In this document: positions 1-9,564 of the stretch, in pieces | Layout of the letters: every line of letters begins with the position of its first letter | Numbering within the stretch: the first letter of the stretch is position 1 | Origin: Miltoncostaea sp050250915 | GTDB lineage: Bacteria; Actinomycetota; Thermoleophilia; Miltoncostaeales; Miltoncostaeaceae | Reading direction: 5' to 3' | Assembly: GCA_050250915.1 (NCBI GenBank) | Contig: JBFWNT010000018.1 | Location: 1-64,000, forward strand | Length of the DNA: 64,000 nt | Notes under the pieces: generated by a model | Told to the model about the DNA's origin: nothing | The model's input: only the letters and a program-made list of their open reading frames with translations | Database searches by the model: none | Translations under genes and position numbers: made by a program

Positions 1-236
1 CCAGGTGCGCCCGCACGACCTCCGCGATGCGGCCGGCGTCGCCGTGCGGGACCACGGCGTCGATCAGCCGGTCCGAGCCGCCGTCGTCCAGGTCGGCCTC
101 GGCGAACCCCGCCGCCATCACGGCCTGGAGGTCGTCGCTCGTCGCCTCGGTATGGCCGATGCCGACACCGAGCATCAGCCGGTCCGGGAACGCGGCGCGC
201 AGGGCGGCGTGGCCGGCGGCGGTCCGGGCGGGGTCG
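1..236 (-). pseudogene. C-terminal remnant of an F420-dependent LLM-class oxidoreductase (runs off left edge)
   Basis: Immediately after the gatB stop, a different reverse frame stays open to the window edge. It reads like the C-terminal part of luciferase-like F420-dependent oxidoreductases: a segment LMLGVGIGH, then DDGGSDRLIDAVVPHGDAGR, a glycine/aspartate-rich motif typical of the end of this family. The catalytic barrel that should precede it is missing because gatB occupies that space. The distance between the two motifs is also much shorter than in intact members. An in-frame ATG at 175 could start a short product. The family match is from memory of motif patterns. I read it as a truncated relic rather than an active enzyme. 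Confidence 0.45.
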
Positions 237-1693
237 CTAGGAGGTCCGCTCCCGCACGAGCTCGCCCACGCGGGCGGGGTCGGCCTTGCCGCCGGTGGCC
301 TTCATGGCCTGGCCCACGAAGAAGCCGACGACCTTGTCCTTGCCGTCGCGCAGCTGCTGGGCCTGGTCGGGGTTGTCGGCCAGGAGCTTCTCGACGATGG
401 CGATCAGCTCGCCCTCGTCGGAGATCTGGCCGAGGCCCTTCTGCTCCACCACGTCCGCCGGCCGGGCGCCGGTGGCGATGACCTCCGCCAGCACCTCCTT
501 CGCGGCCGGCACCGAGATCGCCTTGTCGCCCAGCAGGCCGACCAGCTCGGCCATGTGGCCCGGGGTCACCTTGCTCTCCCACGGCTCCTGGCCCAGCTCG
601 CGCAGCTGGGCGCGCAGCTCGCCGCGGATCCAGTTGGCGGCCGCCTTGGGGTCGGCCTGGGCGGCGACCTCCTCGAACCACGCCGACAGCTCGGGCGTCT
701 CGGCCAGCACCTCGGCGTCCTCGAACGACAGCCCCAGCTCGTCGACCCAGCGACGGCGCCGGTCCGCCGGGAGCTCCGGCAGCGCCGCCCGGATCCCCTC
801 CACCCACGCCGGGTCCGGCACCACGGGCACCAGGTCGGGCTCCGGGAAGTAGCGGTAGTCGTGGGCCTCCTCCTTGCTGCGCAGGGAGTGGAGGTCGCCG
901 GTGTCGGGGTCGAAGTGCAGCGTCTCCTGGGTCACGGCGCCGCCGTCCTCCAGGATCGCGATCTGGCGGGCGATCTCGGCGTCGATGCCGCGCTCCAGGA
1001 AGCGGAAGCTGTTCATGTTCTTCAGCTCGGTCTTGGTGCCGAGCTCCGCGGCGCCGGCGGGGCGGACGCTGACGTTGGCGTCCGCGCGCATCGACCCCTC
1101 CTCCATGTTGCAGTCGCTCACCCCGAGGCTGCGGAGGGTGGTGCGCAGCTGGCGCAGGAAGGCGCCGGCCTGGGCGGCGCTGCGGAAGTCGGGCTCGGTC
1201 ACGATCTCCAGCAGCGGCGTGCCGCCCCGGTTGAAGTCGACGCCGGAGCTCTCGGCGGCCGCGCGCCGGCCGCCCTCGCCGGCGTGCACGAGCTTGGCGG
1301 CGTCCTCCTCCAGGTGGGCGCGGGTGATCCCCACGTCGAACCCGCCGTCCTCGGTCAGCACGTGGACGTGCCCGCCGACGCAGATGGGCTCGTCGTACTG
1401 GGAGATCTGGTACGCCTTCGAGAGGTCCGGATAGAAGTAGTTCTTCCGGTGGAACTGGGAGTGCGGCGCCACCTCGCAGCCCAGCGCCATGCCCGCGATG
1501 ATCCCGAGGCGCACCGCCTCCCGGTTGATCACCGGCAGCACCCCCGGGTGGGCGAGGCACACCGGGCAGGTGTGGGTGTTGGGCGGGTCGCCGAAGCTCA
1601 GCTCGCAGCCGCAGAACATCTTGGTGCGCGTACTGAGCTGCACGTGGATCTCGATCCCGATCACGGGCTCCCAGCGCGTGTCCGTCGCGGTGC

Positions 1694-1697
<4 letters not shown>
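237..1697 (-). CDS. gatB: Asp-tRNA(Asn)/Glu-tRNA(Gln) amidotransferase subunit B
   Basis: GatB binds mischarged Glu-tRNA(Gln) or Asp-tRNA(Asn), phosphorylates the acyl group with ATP and completes the transamidation with ammonia from GatA. The 486-residue product begins with the conserved GIEIHVQL block (about residues 14-21). It carries four zinc-type cysteines at about 29, 31, 44 and 47 (CGC and CPVC). Its C-terminal half shows the helical and YqeY-like tail usual for the family. The GTG start shares four bases with the gatA stop (GTGA), which argues for translational coupling and fixes the start. It is the last gene of a gatC-gatA-gatB operon. Genomes with GatCAB usually lack GlnRS, AsnRS or both. 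Nothing looks damaged. Confidence 0.97.
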
Positions 1698-3138
<1,441 letters not shown>

Positions 3139-3139
<1 letters not shown>

Positions 3140-3417
3140 TAGAACTTCACGACCGCGAAGCGGTCCTCCACGACCTTCGGGGCCTCGCGCAGCGCCTCGG
3201 CCACGGGGAGGCTGGGGGCCGGCACGTCGTCGCGCATCACGTTCTCGAGCGTCAGGACGTGCGTGGTCGGCGGCACGTCGTCCAGGTCGAGCGCCTGGAT
3301 GGCGTCCACGTGCTCCAGGATCCCGGAGAGCTCCTCGCGCATGCGCTCCACCTCGTCGGGCTCCAGGTGGAGGCGGGCGAGGCGGGCCACATGCCGGACG
3401 GTCGCGTCATCGATCAC
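3139..3417 (-). CDS. gatC: Asp-tRNA(Asn)/Glu-tRNA(Gln) amidotransferase subunit C
   Basis: GatC is the small belt subunit that wraps around GatA and stabilises the GatAB complex. The 92-residue product starts with the typical HVARLARLHL helix and an EELSGILEHVD segment. It ends with the short conserved tail RFAVVKF. It is the first gene of the gatCAB operon. The GTG start is preceded at seven bases by a TAGCAT box on the reverse strand, so the message is probably leaderless. No Shine-Dalgarno sequence is seen. Confidence 0.95.
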
Positions 3418-3424
3418 GGCGCCG

Positions 3425-3430
3425 ATGCTA
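3425..3430 (-). promoter_or_regulatory. -10 box of the gatCAB operon
   Basis: TAGCAT on the reverse strand ends seven bases before the gatC GTG, which places the expected transcription start at or next to the start codon. Confidence 0.6.
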
Positions 3431-3442
3431 GCGGCCCGCGGC

Positions 3443-4846
3443 TCAGCCCGGCGGCGGCAGGCTGATGAGCACCGCCACGCTCACCATCAGCAGGGCGGCG
3501 ACCGCCAGCTCCGCCTTCACGCTCACCCGAAGCGCCGCGGCCGCGCCCCGGTCGTCGGGGTCCAGGCCCAGGGCGGCGCGCTCCAGGCGCGGGTGGATCA
3601 CCATGCGGTTGTAGGCGCCGCCGACCAGCAGGACGGCGAAGAGGGCGAGCTTCACCAGCAGCGCCCGGCCGTAGCCCGTGTCGACCAGCTCGTCGACGCT
3701 CACCTCGGCCAGGGCCCGGTAGACGCCCGTCACCACCAGCAGGGCCACCGCCGTGAGCGCCAGCGCCGAGAACCGCACCACCACGGCCGCGGCCAGGCGT
3801 ACGCGGTCGGGCTCCGCCAGTGCCCACGCCGCCGGGATGGCGAGCACCGCCAGGCCCACCAGCCCGCCGAGCCACGCGGCCGTCGCCAGCTCGTGGACGA
3901 GGTCGATCACGACGTTCGCCGTCGCGTCGCCCCCTGTCGCGGCGTGCCCGCCGTCGCTGATGCCCCACAGCGACACCACCGGCCCGAGGCCCAGCAGCGC
4001 GAACCCCGGCAGCAGCGGCAGGCCGCCGTGCGTGACCGCCAACCGCACCACGAGCGCGCCGCCCAGGAGCAGGGCGAGCCCGATCACCTGCGCGCGCCAC
4101 GCGGTGCCGAACGCGGTGTCGCCGAGCAGCGTCCCGAGCTCGCCCGGCCCCTCCCGCAGCCCCCGGAGCAGCGCGGCAGGGGTCAGCAACAGCCCGAGGA
4201 ACTGGGTGGCGATCGCCGCCCACAGGGCCGTCCACCAGGCCCGGCTGCGCCCCTCCAGCGCCGCGCCGGCGGCGGCGCGGAACGACTCGGCGCGGGCGGC
4301 GCCCTCACCGGGGACGCGGATCCCCCCGGCCCGCAGCGCCGGGCCCACCACGCCCACCGCCAGGGCCAGCAGGCCGAGCGCGGCGAGCGGGCCCGCCAGC
4401 GCCAGCAGCCGCGCCAGCACCGGGAACGGCCCGTGGTCGTCGCGCACCACGCCGCCGCCCTCCACCGCCGGCGCGGCCGCCCCGACGCCGAGGCCGAACC
4501 TGCCGCCCGTGGGGTGCCCGTCGCGCGAGAGCACCCGCCACTCCACCGTGAGCGGCCCGGCCGCCGCCGCCCGCCTGAGCGGGGCGATCAGCGCCCGGTC
4601 GTCCAGGGGGTCGCGCCGCGCCGGCCCGGACACCACGCGGCCGCCGGCGGCGGTCACCCGCATCCGCAGGAACGCCCCCTCGACGGGTGACGAGAGCACC
4701 ACCCGCACCGACGCGGGGGCGGCCGCCACCTGGGCCCCGGGCGGGGGCTCGGCCGTGCGCAGCCCGGCGTGCGCGGCCGCGGTGGCGGGCAGCGCGAGCG
4801 CCGCGAACGCGGCGAGGAGTCCGGCGAGCCGCGCGAGGTGGCGCAC
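3443..4846 (-). CDS. CopC-CopD fusion, copper resistance/uptake membrane protein
   Basis: The 467-residue product has a signal peptide ending at AHA, so that the mature protein would start at or near a histidine, as CopC copper-binding domains do. A CopC-like beta domain follows, with the conserved SRDGHPTGG motif. A short linker leads to a CopD domain with about eight membrane segments and the family markers HELATAAWLGGL, RFSALAL and a GAYNR motif near the C-terminus. CopC binds Cu(II) outside the membrane and CopD is thought to move copper across it. The GTG at 4846 lies directly before the hydrophobic signal sequence. The divergent neighbourhood includes heme A synthase, so a link to cytochrome oxidase copper supply is possible. 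Confidence 0.88.
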   Translation of the reverse strand: MRHLARLAGLLAAFAALALPATAAAHAGLRTAEPPPGAQVAAAPASVRVVLSSPVEGAFLRMRVTAAGGRVVSGPARRDPLDDRALIAPLRRAAAAGPLTVEWRVLSRDGHPTGGRFGLGVGAAAPAVEGGGVVRDDHGPFPVLARLLALAGPLAALGLLALAVGVVGPALRAGGIRVPGEGAARAESFRAAAGAALEGRSRAWWTALWAAIATQFLGLLLTPAALLRGLREGPGELGTLLGDTAFGTAWRAQVIGLALLLGGALVVRLAVTHGGLPLLPGFALLGLGPVVSLWGISDGGHAATGGDATANVVIDLVHELATAAWLGGLVGLAVLAIPAAWALAEPDRVRLAAAVVVRFSALALTAVALLVVTGVYRALAEVSVDELVDTGYGRALLVKLALFAVLLVGGAYNRMVIHPRLERAALGLDPDDRGAAAALRVSVKAELAVAALLMVSVAVLISLPPPG

Positions 4847-4905
4847 GGCGGCGACGGTACCGGATCCCGCCGTGCCGGGACCCCGCCGGGCCCCGGTCGG
4901 GAGCG

Positions 4906-4992
4906 CTACCTCAGCAGCAGGTGCAGCCCGATGATCGCGAACGAGGTCACGACGAAGGCTGCGGCGGCGAGGCGGATCTCGCGGACGACCAT
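4906..4992 (-). CDS. 28-residue single-span membrane peptide
   Basis: A short reverse ORF encodes M-V-V-R-E-I-R followed by an unbroken hydrophobic stretch and a terminal arginine, the shape of a tiny bitopic membrane protein. A GGAG sequence lies six bases before the ATG. A perfect hairpin (5006-5028) lies just upstream in the leader. It sits between the CopCD gene and a membrane-anchored hypothetical gene, all on the same strand. I do not recognise a family. Small subunits of this kind are known in respiratory oxidases, and the heme A synthase gene lies close by, but that role is only a guess. Confidence 0.5.
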   Translation of the reverse strand: MVVREIRLAAAAFVVTSFAIIGLHLLLR

Positions 4993-5005
4993 GGGGGGCT
5001 CCGGC

Positions 5006-5028
5006 GGATGGTGGAGGAGGCACCATCC
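5006..5028 (-). promoter_or_regulatory. RNA hairpin upstream of the small membrane peptide gene
   Basis: GGATGGTG and CACCATCC form a perfect 8-bp stem. On the transcribed strand the 7-base loop reads CCTCCTC, an anti-Shine-Dalgarno-like sequence, and the gene's own GGAG site begins only a few bases after the stem. It could control ribosome access or simply end transcription from the gene upstream. It lacks a T-run. Confidence 0.45.
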
Positions 5029-5058
5029 ACGTCGGCTCCCGCGGCCCCGAACTTGACG

Positions 5059-5631
5059 TCAGCGGCCCGCCCGGGCGGGGCCGCGCGGGCCGCCGGCCAG
5101 CGCGTACAGCGCGGCCCGCGAGATCCCGATGGCCGAGACCACCGCGGTGTGCCCGCCCTCCTGCCAGATCACGGCGGTGCGGCCCACCCGGTCGAAGCTG
5201 CGCAGCAGCACGCCGCGACGGCCGGTGCGGCGCACGTCGGCGGGCGCCTCGACGGGCGGACCTGACACGACGGAGTGGGCGATCCGCTTGCCCGCCCGCT
5301 CCCAGAACGCGGTGTACACCGTCCGCCCCTCCAGCGCGTCCCGCCGGGAGCCGACGGGGCGCCACCCCGCGGCCTTCGCGTAGGTGCTGAAGCCGGGCGT
5401 GACGCCCTCGTCGGGCAGCAGCGGCGGTGGGGCCGACGTGGGCCCCTCGTCGTGGAGCTCGACGACCGCGAAGGCCACCCGGCCGGGGTCGTCGTTGCGC
5501 GACAGGCCGAAGGCGACCGCCACGACCAGGGCGACGAGCGTGACGGCGCCGCCCAGGATCGTCCCGATGCGCCGCCGGCGCGGGCTGGTGACGTGCTCCG
5601 TCGCGGCACCGGGGTCATCGGTCGCCGGCAT
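5059..5631 (-). CDS. Membrane-anchored hypothetical protein
   Basis: This 190-residue protein has a charged N-terminal tail (RRRRIG) and one membrane span at about residues 24-43. An extracytoplasmic domain of about 145 residues follows and contains GRTVYTAFWERAGKRIAHSV and an IWQEGGHTAVVSAIG segment. The layout resembles anti-sigma-like or sensor proteins with an outside domain, but no catalytic motif or cysteine pair is visible and I do not recognise the family. It is divergent from heme A synthase with a gap of about 40 bases and runs toward the small peptide and CopCD genes. Confidence 0.75.
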   Translation of the reverse strand: MPATDDPGAATEHVTSPRRRRIGTILGGAVTLVALVVAVAFGLSRNDDPGRVAFAVVELHDEGPTSAPPPLLPDEGVTPGFSTYAKAAGWRPVGSRRDALEGRTVYTAFWERAGKRIAHSVVSGPPVEAPADVRRTGRRGVLLRSFDRVGRTAVIWQEGGHTAVVSAIGISRAALYALAGGPRGPARAGR

Positions 5632-5672
5632 GAGGGGATCTTGACACCGCGGGCCTGTGTCACCCTTGCGGC

Positions 5673-6680
5673 GTGCGCGCGCTCCGCCCGTTCCAGCCGC
5701 TCAGGACGCCCTCCGGGTTCGCCGTCCTGACGCTGGTGGCCCTCGCGTTCCTGTGGGTGATCATCCCGAGCGGCGCGATCGTGCGGCTCACCGATTCCGG
5801 GCTGGGCTGCCCCGACTGGCCGACCTGCCAGGGGACGATCACGTCGGTCACCACCGGACACGCGGCGATCGAGTACACCAACCGGATCCTCTCGGGGATC
5901 GTGGGCGTGGTGGCGGTGCTCACGTGCGTGATCGGCTGGTGGGCCCCCGGCGCGCCGCGCGCGGTGCGCGGCCTCTCCCTCGCCGTCGCGCTGAGCGCGG
6001 CCGCGCAGATCCCGCTCGGGGCCATCACGGTGGCGTCCGGCCTGCACCCGATGGCCGTCGGCTCCCACTTCCTGCTCTCCATCGTGGCGCTGACGGCGGC
6101 GGTGCTGCTGGCGCTGGCGGCGCGCGACTGGCGCGACGGACGCGAGCGGCGCTGGGAGCCCCGCCGGGGGGTCCTGGCCGGCGGGGTGGCGGCCGCGGCG
6201 CTCGTCGTGCTGGTGACGGGCGTGGTGGTGACCGCCGCCGGCCCCCACTCCGGCGACGACGACGTGCTGCGCCGCTGGGGGAACCTGGCCGAGGCCGCCC
6301 GGGTGCACGTGCGGGCCGCAATGGTCTTCACGGCGCTGGCGGTGGTGCTGGTCGCCTGGATCGTCCGCGAGGGCGGCGTCGACCGGCTGACCGCGCGCCT
6401 CATGTGGATCGCACTGCCGCTGGTGGCGATCCAGATCGGGATCGGCGAGTACCAGTACCGCAACGGCCTGCCGTGGCAGGCGGTGGTCCTGCACGTGACC
6501 GTCGCCGCGCTGGTGTGGGCGGTGATCGCCGCCGCCGCCTACGGCGTCGCGCGGCCGGCGGGTGCGGCCTACAGGCGGCGGGAGGCCGACCGCGAGCAGG
6601 ACACGCAGCGGACGGCGTCGGGCAGCGCCTTGAGACGCCCCTCGGAGATCTCCTCGCCGCAGTCGACGCAGATCCCGTAG
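5673..6680 (+). CDS. ctaA: Heme A synthase (CtaA/COX15 family)
   Basis: CtaA oxidises the C8 methyl of heme O to a formyl group to make heme A for aa3-type cytochrome oxidase. The 335-residue product has about eight membrane helices in two four-helix halves. The family markers are GAIVRLTDSGLGCPDWP with a disulfide-type CPDWPTC pair, HAAIEYTNR, and histidines in GLHPMAVGSH, ARVHVRAA and VVLHVTVAA that ligate the two hemes. The GTG start follows the divergent hypothetical gene closely. The last 35 or so residues are hydrophilic and overlap the C-terminal coding region of the converging DksA-like gene by 112 bases, so the tail may be less constrained. Confidence 0.93.
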   Translation: MRALRPFQPLRTPSGFAVLTLVALAFLWVIIPSGAIVRLTDSGLGCPDWPTCQGTITSVTTGHAAIEYTNRILSGIVGVVAVLTCVIGWWAPGAPRAVRGLSLAVALSAAAQIPLGAITVASGLHPMAVGSHFLLSIVALTAAVLLALAARDWRDGRERRWEPRRGVLAGGVAAAALVVLVTGVVVTAAGPHSGDDDVLRRWGNLAEAARVHVRAAMVFTALAVVLVAWIVREGGVDRLTARLMWIALPLVAIQIGIGEYQYRNGLPWQAVVLHVTVAALVWAVIAAAAYGVARPAGAAYRRREADREQDTQRTASGSALRRPSEISSPQSTQIP

Positions 6681-6934
6681 GTCCCTGCGTCGATGGCCGC
6701 GAGGGCGGCCTTCAGTCGCTCCTCCCGCTCCTTCCACCGCAGCTGGTCGCGCAGCTCGCGCTCGCGCTGGTCGGCGTCGGTCGCTGCTTCGGCGGGGTGG
6801 TGGTGGCCGTCGGATGCCCCCTCGGCGTCGCGCGCCAGGTCGCGGTGCGCGAGCGCGGCGGTCACCTCCGCGCGCAGCCGCTCCAGGCGCTCGAGACGCT
6901 CCTCGCCGCTGGAGCCGTTGGCGTCGGATGGCAT
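6569..6934 (-). CDS. DksA/TraR-family C4 zinc finger protein
   Basis: The 121-residue product has a long charged coiled-coil-like N-terminal part (about residues 10-80). A C4 zinc finger CVDCGEEI ... CVSCSRS follows, including the family sequence GTYGICVDCGEEI. DksA-type proteins bind RNA polymerase through the secondary channel and alter initiation, often with ppGpp. Actinobacterial relatives of this small size may act similarly, though true DksA acidic tip residues cannot be assigned with certainty. Its 3' end overlaps the end of ctaA tail to tail. The ATG is six bases after a TACGAT box. Confidence 0.88.
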   Translation of the reverse strand: MPSDANGSSGEERLERLERLRAEVTAALAHRDLARDAEGASDGHHHPAEAATDADQRERELRDQLRWKEREERLKAALAAIDAGTYGICVDCGEEISEGRLKALPDAVRCVSCSRSASRRL

Positions 6935-6940
6935 CCGGCG

Positions 6941-6946
6941 ATCGTA
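6941..6946 (-). promoter_or_regulatory. -10 box of the DksA-like gene
   Basis: Reverse-strand TACGAT, six bases before the ATG at 6934; probably a leaderless start. Confidence 0.5.
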
Positions 6947-6980
6947 GCGGGCCGCGCGGCGTCGTCCACCGGCGCCGCGC

Positions 6981-6986
6981 TAGCCT
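6981..6986 (+). promoter_or_regulatory. -10 box of the DrrAB-type exporter operon
   Basis: TAGCCT lies about 28 bases before the ATG at 7015. A strong GGAGGAGG ribosome site lies between them, so this message has a normal leader, unlike many others here. Confidence 0.5.
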
Positions 6987-7014
6987 GCGCCTCCACGCGG
7001 GCGGAGGAGGCGTG

Positions 7015-8010
7015 ATGGCGGACGGACCGGCGGTCGAGACCCAGGGGCTCGAGCGGGTCTTCAAGGGCGGGATCCGCGCGGTCGACGGCGTGGATCTGGT
7101 GGTGGAGCGCGGCGAGGTGTTCGGGTTCCTCGGGCCGAACGGCGCCGGGAAGAGCACCACGGTGCGGATGCTCGCCACCCTGCTGCGGCCGACGGGCGGC
7201 ACGGCCCGCGTCGCCGGGCACGACCTGGTCCACGACGCCGCGTCGGTGCGGCGGTCGATCGGCGTCGCACTGCAGGACGCGGCGATCGACCCATACATGA
7301 CGGGCCGCGAGCTGCTGCACCTGCAGTCGGTCCTCCACGGCTTCTCCCGCGAGCACGGGCGGCGCCGGGCCGTGGAGCTGCTGGGGCGGGTCGACCTGGA
7401 GGACGCCGCCGACCGGCGGGTGGGCACCTACTCCGGCGGGATGCGGCGGCGGCTCGACCTCGCGCTCGCACTGGTCCACGCCCCCGAGGTGCTGTTCCTG
7501 GACGAGCCCACCACCGGCCTCGACCCCATCTCGCGCCTCACGCTCTGGGAGGAGGTGCGCCGCCTCAACGCCGAGTCCGGCACCACCGTGTTCCTCACCA
7601 CCCAGTACCTGGAGGAGGCCGACCAGCTGGCGGGGCGGGTGGCGATCATCGACGGCGGGCGGATCGTGGCCGAGGGCACGCCGAAGACCCTGAAGGCGCA
7701 GGTGGGCGACCCGACGCTCCACGTGACCCTGGCCGACCCCGAGCAGGCCCGGGCCGCCGCGACGGCGCTGAGGCCGCTGGGCGAGCTCGTGCCGAGCCGG
7801 CCGGGCGCGGTCGCCATGCGGCTGAAGGAGGGGGCCTCGGGGCTGCCGGCGGTCGTCCGGGCCCTCGACGACGCCGGCGTGCAGGTGGCCGCCCTGGACG
7901 TGGCCGAGCCGAGCCTCGACGACGTCTTCGTGGCCAAGACCGGCCGCAGCCTGGACGCCGAGGGCGACGAGCTCCCGCCCCAGCACGCGCCGGCCCCGGC
8001 GCCCGGGTAG
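7015..8010 (+). CDS. ABC exporter ATP-binding protein, DrrA family
   Basis: This 331-residue ATPase powers export by the two permeases that follow. It shows Walker A (GPNGAGKST), the signature YSGGMRRR, Walker B (VLFLDEPTTGLDP) and a switch-region TQYLEEADQL. The C-terminal extension of about 100 residues is characteristic of the daunorubicin-resistance (DrrA) group. The ATG has an excellent GGAGGAGG site. The stop TAG shares its last base with the GTG of the first permease. The substrate is unknown; relatives export drugs, lipids or polyketides. Confidence 0.93.
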   Translation: MADGPAVETQGLERVFKGGIRAVDGVDLVVERGEVFGFLGPNGAGKSTTVRMLATLLRPTGGTARVAGHDLVHDAASVRRSIGVALQDAAIDPYMTGRELLHLQSVLHGFSREHGRRRAVELLGRVDLEDAADRRVGTYSGGMRRRLDLALALVHAPEVLFLDEPTTGLDPISRLTLWEEVRRLNAESGTTVFLTTQYLEEADQLAGRVAIIDGGRIVAEGTPKTLKAQVGDPTLHVTLADPEQARAAATALRPLGELVPSRPGAVAMRLKEGASGLPAVVRALDDAGVQVAALDVAEPSLDDVFVAKTGRSLDAEGDELPPQHAPAPAPG

Positions 8011-8792
8011 TGCGGCTCGCGCTCGCACAGACCGGGGCGCTCGCCCGACGGGCGATCGTCGACACCCTGCGGACCCCGCAGGCCCTGTTCCCCAGCCTGT
8101 TCTTCCCGCTGGTGCTCATGGCGATCTTCACCGGCTCGTTCGGCAACGCGCCCGGCGTGCTGCCCGGGTTCCCGCACGTCAACAGCTTCCTCGACTTCGC
8201 GCTGGCCGGCGCCGTGCTGCAGGGGATCCTGATCGGCGGGACCTCGGCGGGGTCGGCCTTCGCCCTGGACATCGAGGGCGGGTTCTTCGACCGGCTGGTC
8301 GCCTCCCCGGTGTCGCGCACCGCGATCCTGGCGGGCCGTCTGCTGGGCGGCGTGACGCTCGCGATGGCCCAGACGGTGCTCTTCGTGGCGGTGGGCCTGG
8401 CCTTCGGCGCGCGGATCGAGGGCGGCCCGGTCGGCGTGGCGTCGCTGCTGCTCATCGCCGCGCTGCTGGCCACCGCGGTGAGCGGCCTGGGGATCATCCT
8501 GGCGCTGCGGACCGGCTCCGCGGAGGCGGTGCAGGGGACGTTCCCCCTGTTCTTCGCCCTCATGTTCTTCTCGTCCGCCTTCTTCCCGCGGGAGACCATG
8601 ACCGGCTGGTTCCGGTGGGTCGCCGACGCCAACCCCGTCTCGTACCTGGTGGAGGGGATGCGCGACCAGATCATCGAGGCCGAGCCGGGGCGGGCGACCC
8701 TGCTGGGGCTGGCGGTGGCCGTGGCCGTCGCGGCGATCTCGATCGGCTGCTGCCACCTGGCGTACCGGAGCCGCCTGGAGGGCGACGGGTGA
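8010..8792 (+). CDS. ABC-2 type permease, DrrB family (first of two)
   Basis: The 260-residue integral membrane protein has six predicted spans and the ABC-2 motif DIEGGFFDRLVASPVSR after the second span. It also carries the C-terminal VADANPVSYLVEGMR loop typical of DrrB. It starts at a GTG overlapping the ATPase stop and its own stop overlaps the next GTG, so all three genes are translated as a unit. It probably forms a heterodimer with the second permease. Confidence 0.92.
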   Translation: MRLALAQTGALARRAIVDTLRTPQALFPSLFFPLVLMAIFTGSFGNAPGVLPGFPHVNSFLDFALAGAVLQGILIGGTSAGSAFALDIEGGFFDRLVASPVSRTAILAGRLLGGVTLAMAQTVLFVAVGLAFGARIEGGPVGVASLLLIAALLATAVSGLGIILALRTGSAEAVQGTFPLFFALMFFSSAFFPRETMTGWFRWVADANPVSYLVEGMRDQIIEAEPGRATLLGLAVAVAVAAISIGCCHLAYRSRLEGDG

Positions 8793-9553
8793 CGACGCTG
8801 CGCGTGAGCCTGGGCCTGGCCGGCCGCAGCCTGATCCTGGTGCGGCGGATGCCGTCGGTGTTCCTGCCGGCGCTGATCATGCCGCTGTTCATTCTCATCG
8901 CGACGTCCGGGGCGTTCCGGGGCATCTCGCTGCTGCCCCAGTTCGACGGCGTCTCGTACCTGCGCTTCACCATCCCGCTCGCCACCGTCATGGGCGCGGG
9001 CTTCGCCGGGATGAACGCCGGCATGACCCTCGCCCGCGACATCGAGGGCGGCTTCGCCGACCGGCTCATCGCGAGCCCGGCGCCCCGGATCACCCTGATC
9101 GTGGGCCCCCTGATCGCCGCCGCCGTCAGAAGCCTCTTCACCACCACCGTGGTGCTCATCGCGGGCCTGATCGGGGGGATCCCGCCGCCGGGGGTGTTCG
9201 GCACGCTGCTCATCTATGCGCTCGGGGTGTGCTTCTCGGCGGCGTCGGCATGCTGGTGCATGGGCGTCGCGTTCCGGGCGCGGACGATCCAGGCGGCCCC
9301 CGCCATGCAGGTCGTGATCTTCCTGTCGGTCTTCACCTCCGTGGCCTACGCGCCGCGCGAGGTGCTGCACGGCTGGCTGCGCCACGTCTCGGACGTCAAC
9401 CCCGTCACCTACCTGATGGAGGCGTCGCGCGGCGCCGAGCTGCACACGCTCCACTGGGGGCTGCTGTGGCCCGGGCTGGTCGCGGGCGCCGCCCTGCTGG
9501 CCGCGCTCGGCACCTGGGCCCTCACCGGCCTGGCGTCGCTCGCCAGGAGATAG
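8789..9553 (+). CDS. ABC-2 type permease, DrrB family (second of two)
   Basis: The 254-residue protein is a paralogue of the preceding permease, with the same DIEGGFADRLIASPAPR motif and a VSDVNPVTYLMEASR loop before the last span. Six membrane segments are expected. It begins at GTG 8789, which overlaps the previous stop (GTGA). Two different permeases with one ATPase suggest a heterodimeric DrrAB1B2-type pump. Confidence 0.92.
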   Translation: MTTLRVSLGLAGRSLILVRRMPSVFLPALIMPLFILIATSGAFRGISLLPQFDGVSYLRFTIPLATVMGAGFAGMNAGMTLARDIEGGFADRLIASPAPRITLIVGPLIAAAVRSLFTTTVVLIAGLIGGIPPPGVFGTLLIYALGVCFSAASACWCMGVAFRARTIQAAPAMQVVIFLSVFTSVAYAPREVLHGWLRHVSDVNPVTYLMEASRGAELHTLHWGLLWPGLVAGAALLAALGTWALTGLASLARR

Positions 9554-9556
9554 GTT
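9551..9556 (+). promoter_or_regulatory. -10 box of the O-methyltransferase gene
   Basis: TAGGTT overlaps the stop codon of the preceding permease and lies eight bases before the ATG at 9565. Confidence 0.45.
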
Positions 9557-9564
9557 CCCGCCTC

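Noticed and set aside
3263..4690. Forward frame of 475 codons over gatC and CopCD
   Set aside because: His/Gln/Arg-rich composition and no motif; it is opposite the well-supported reverse genes.
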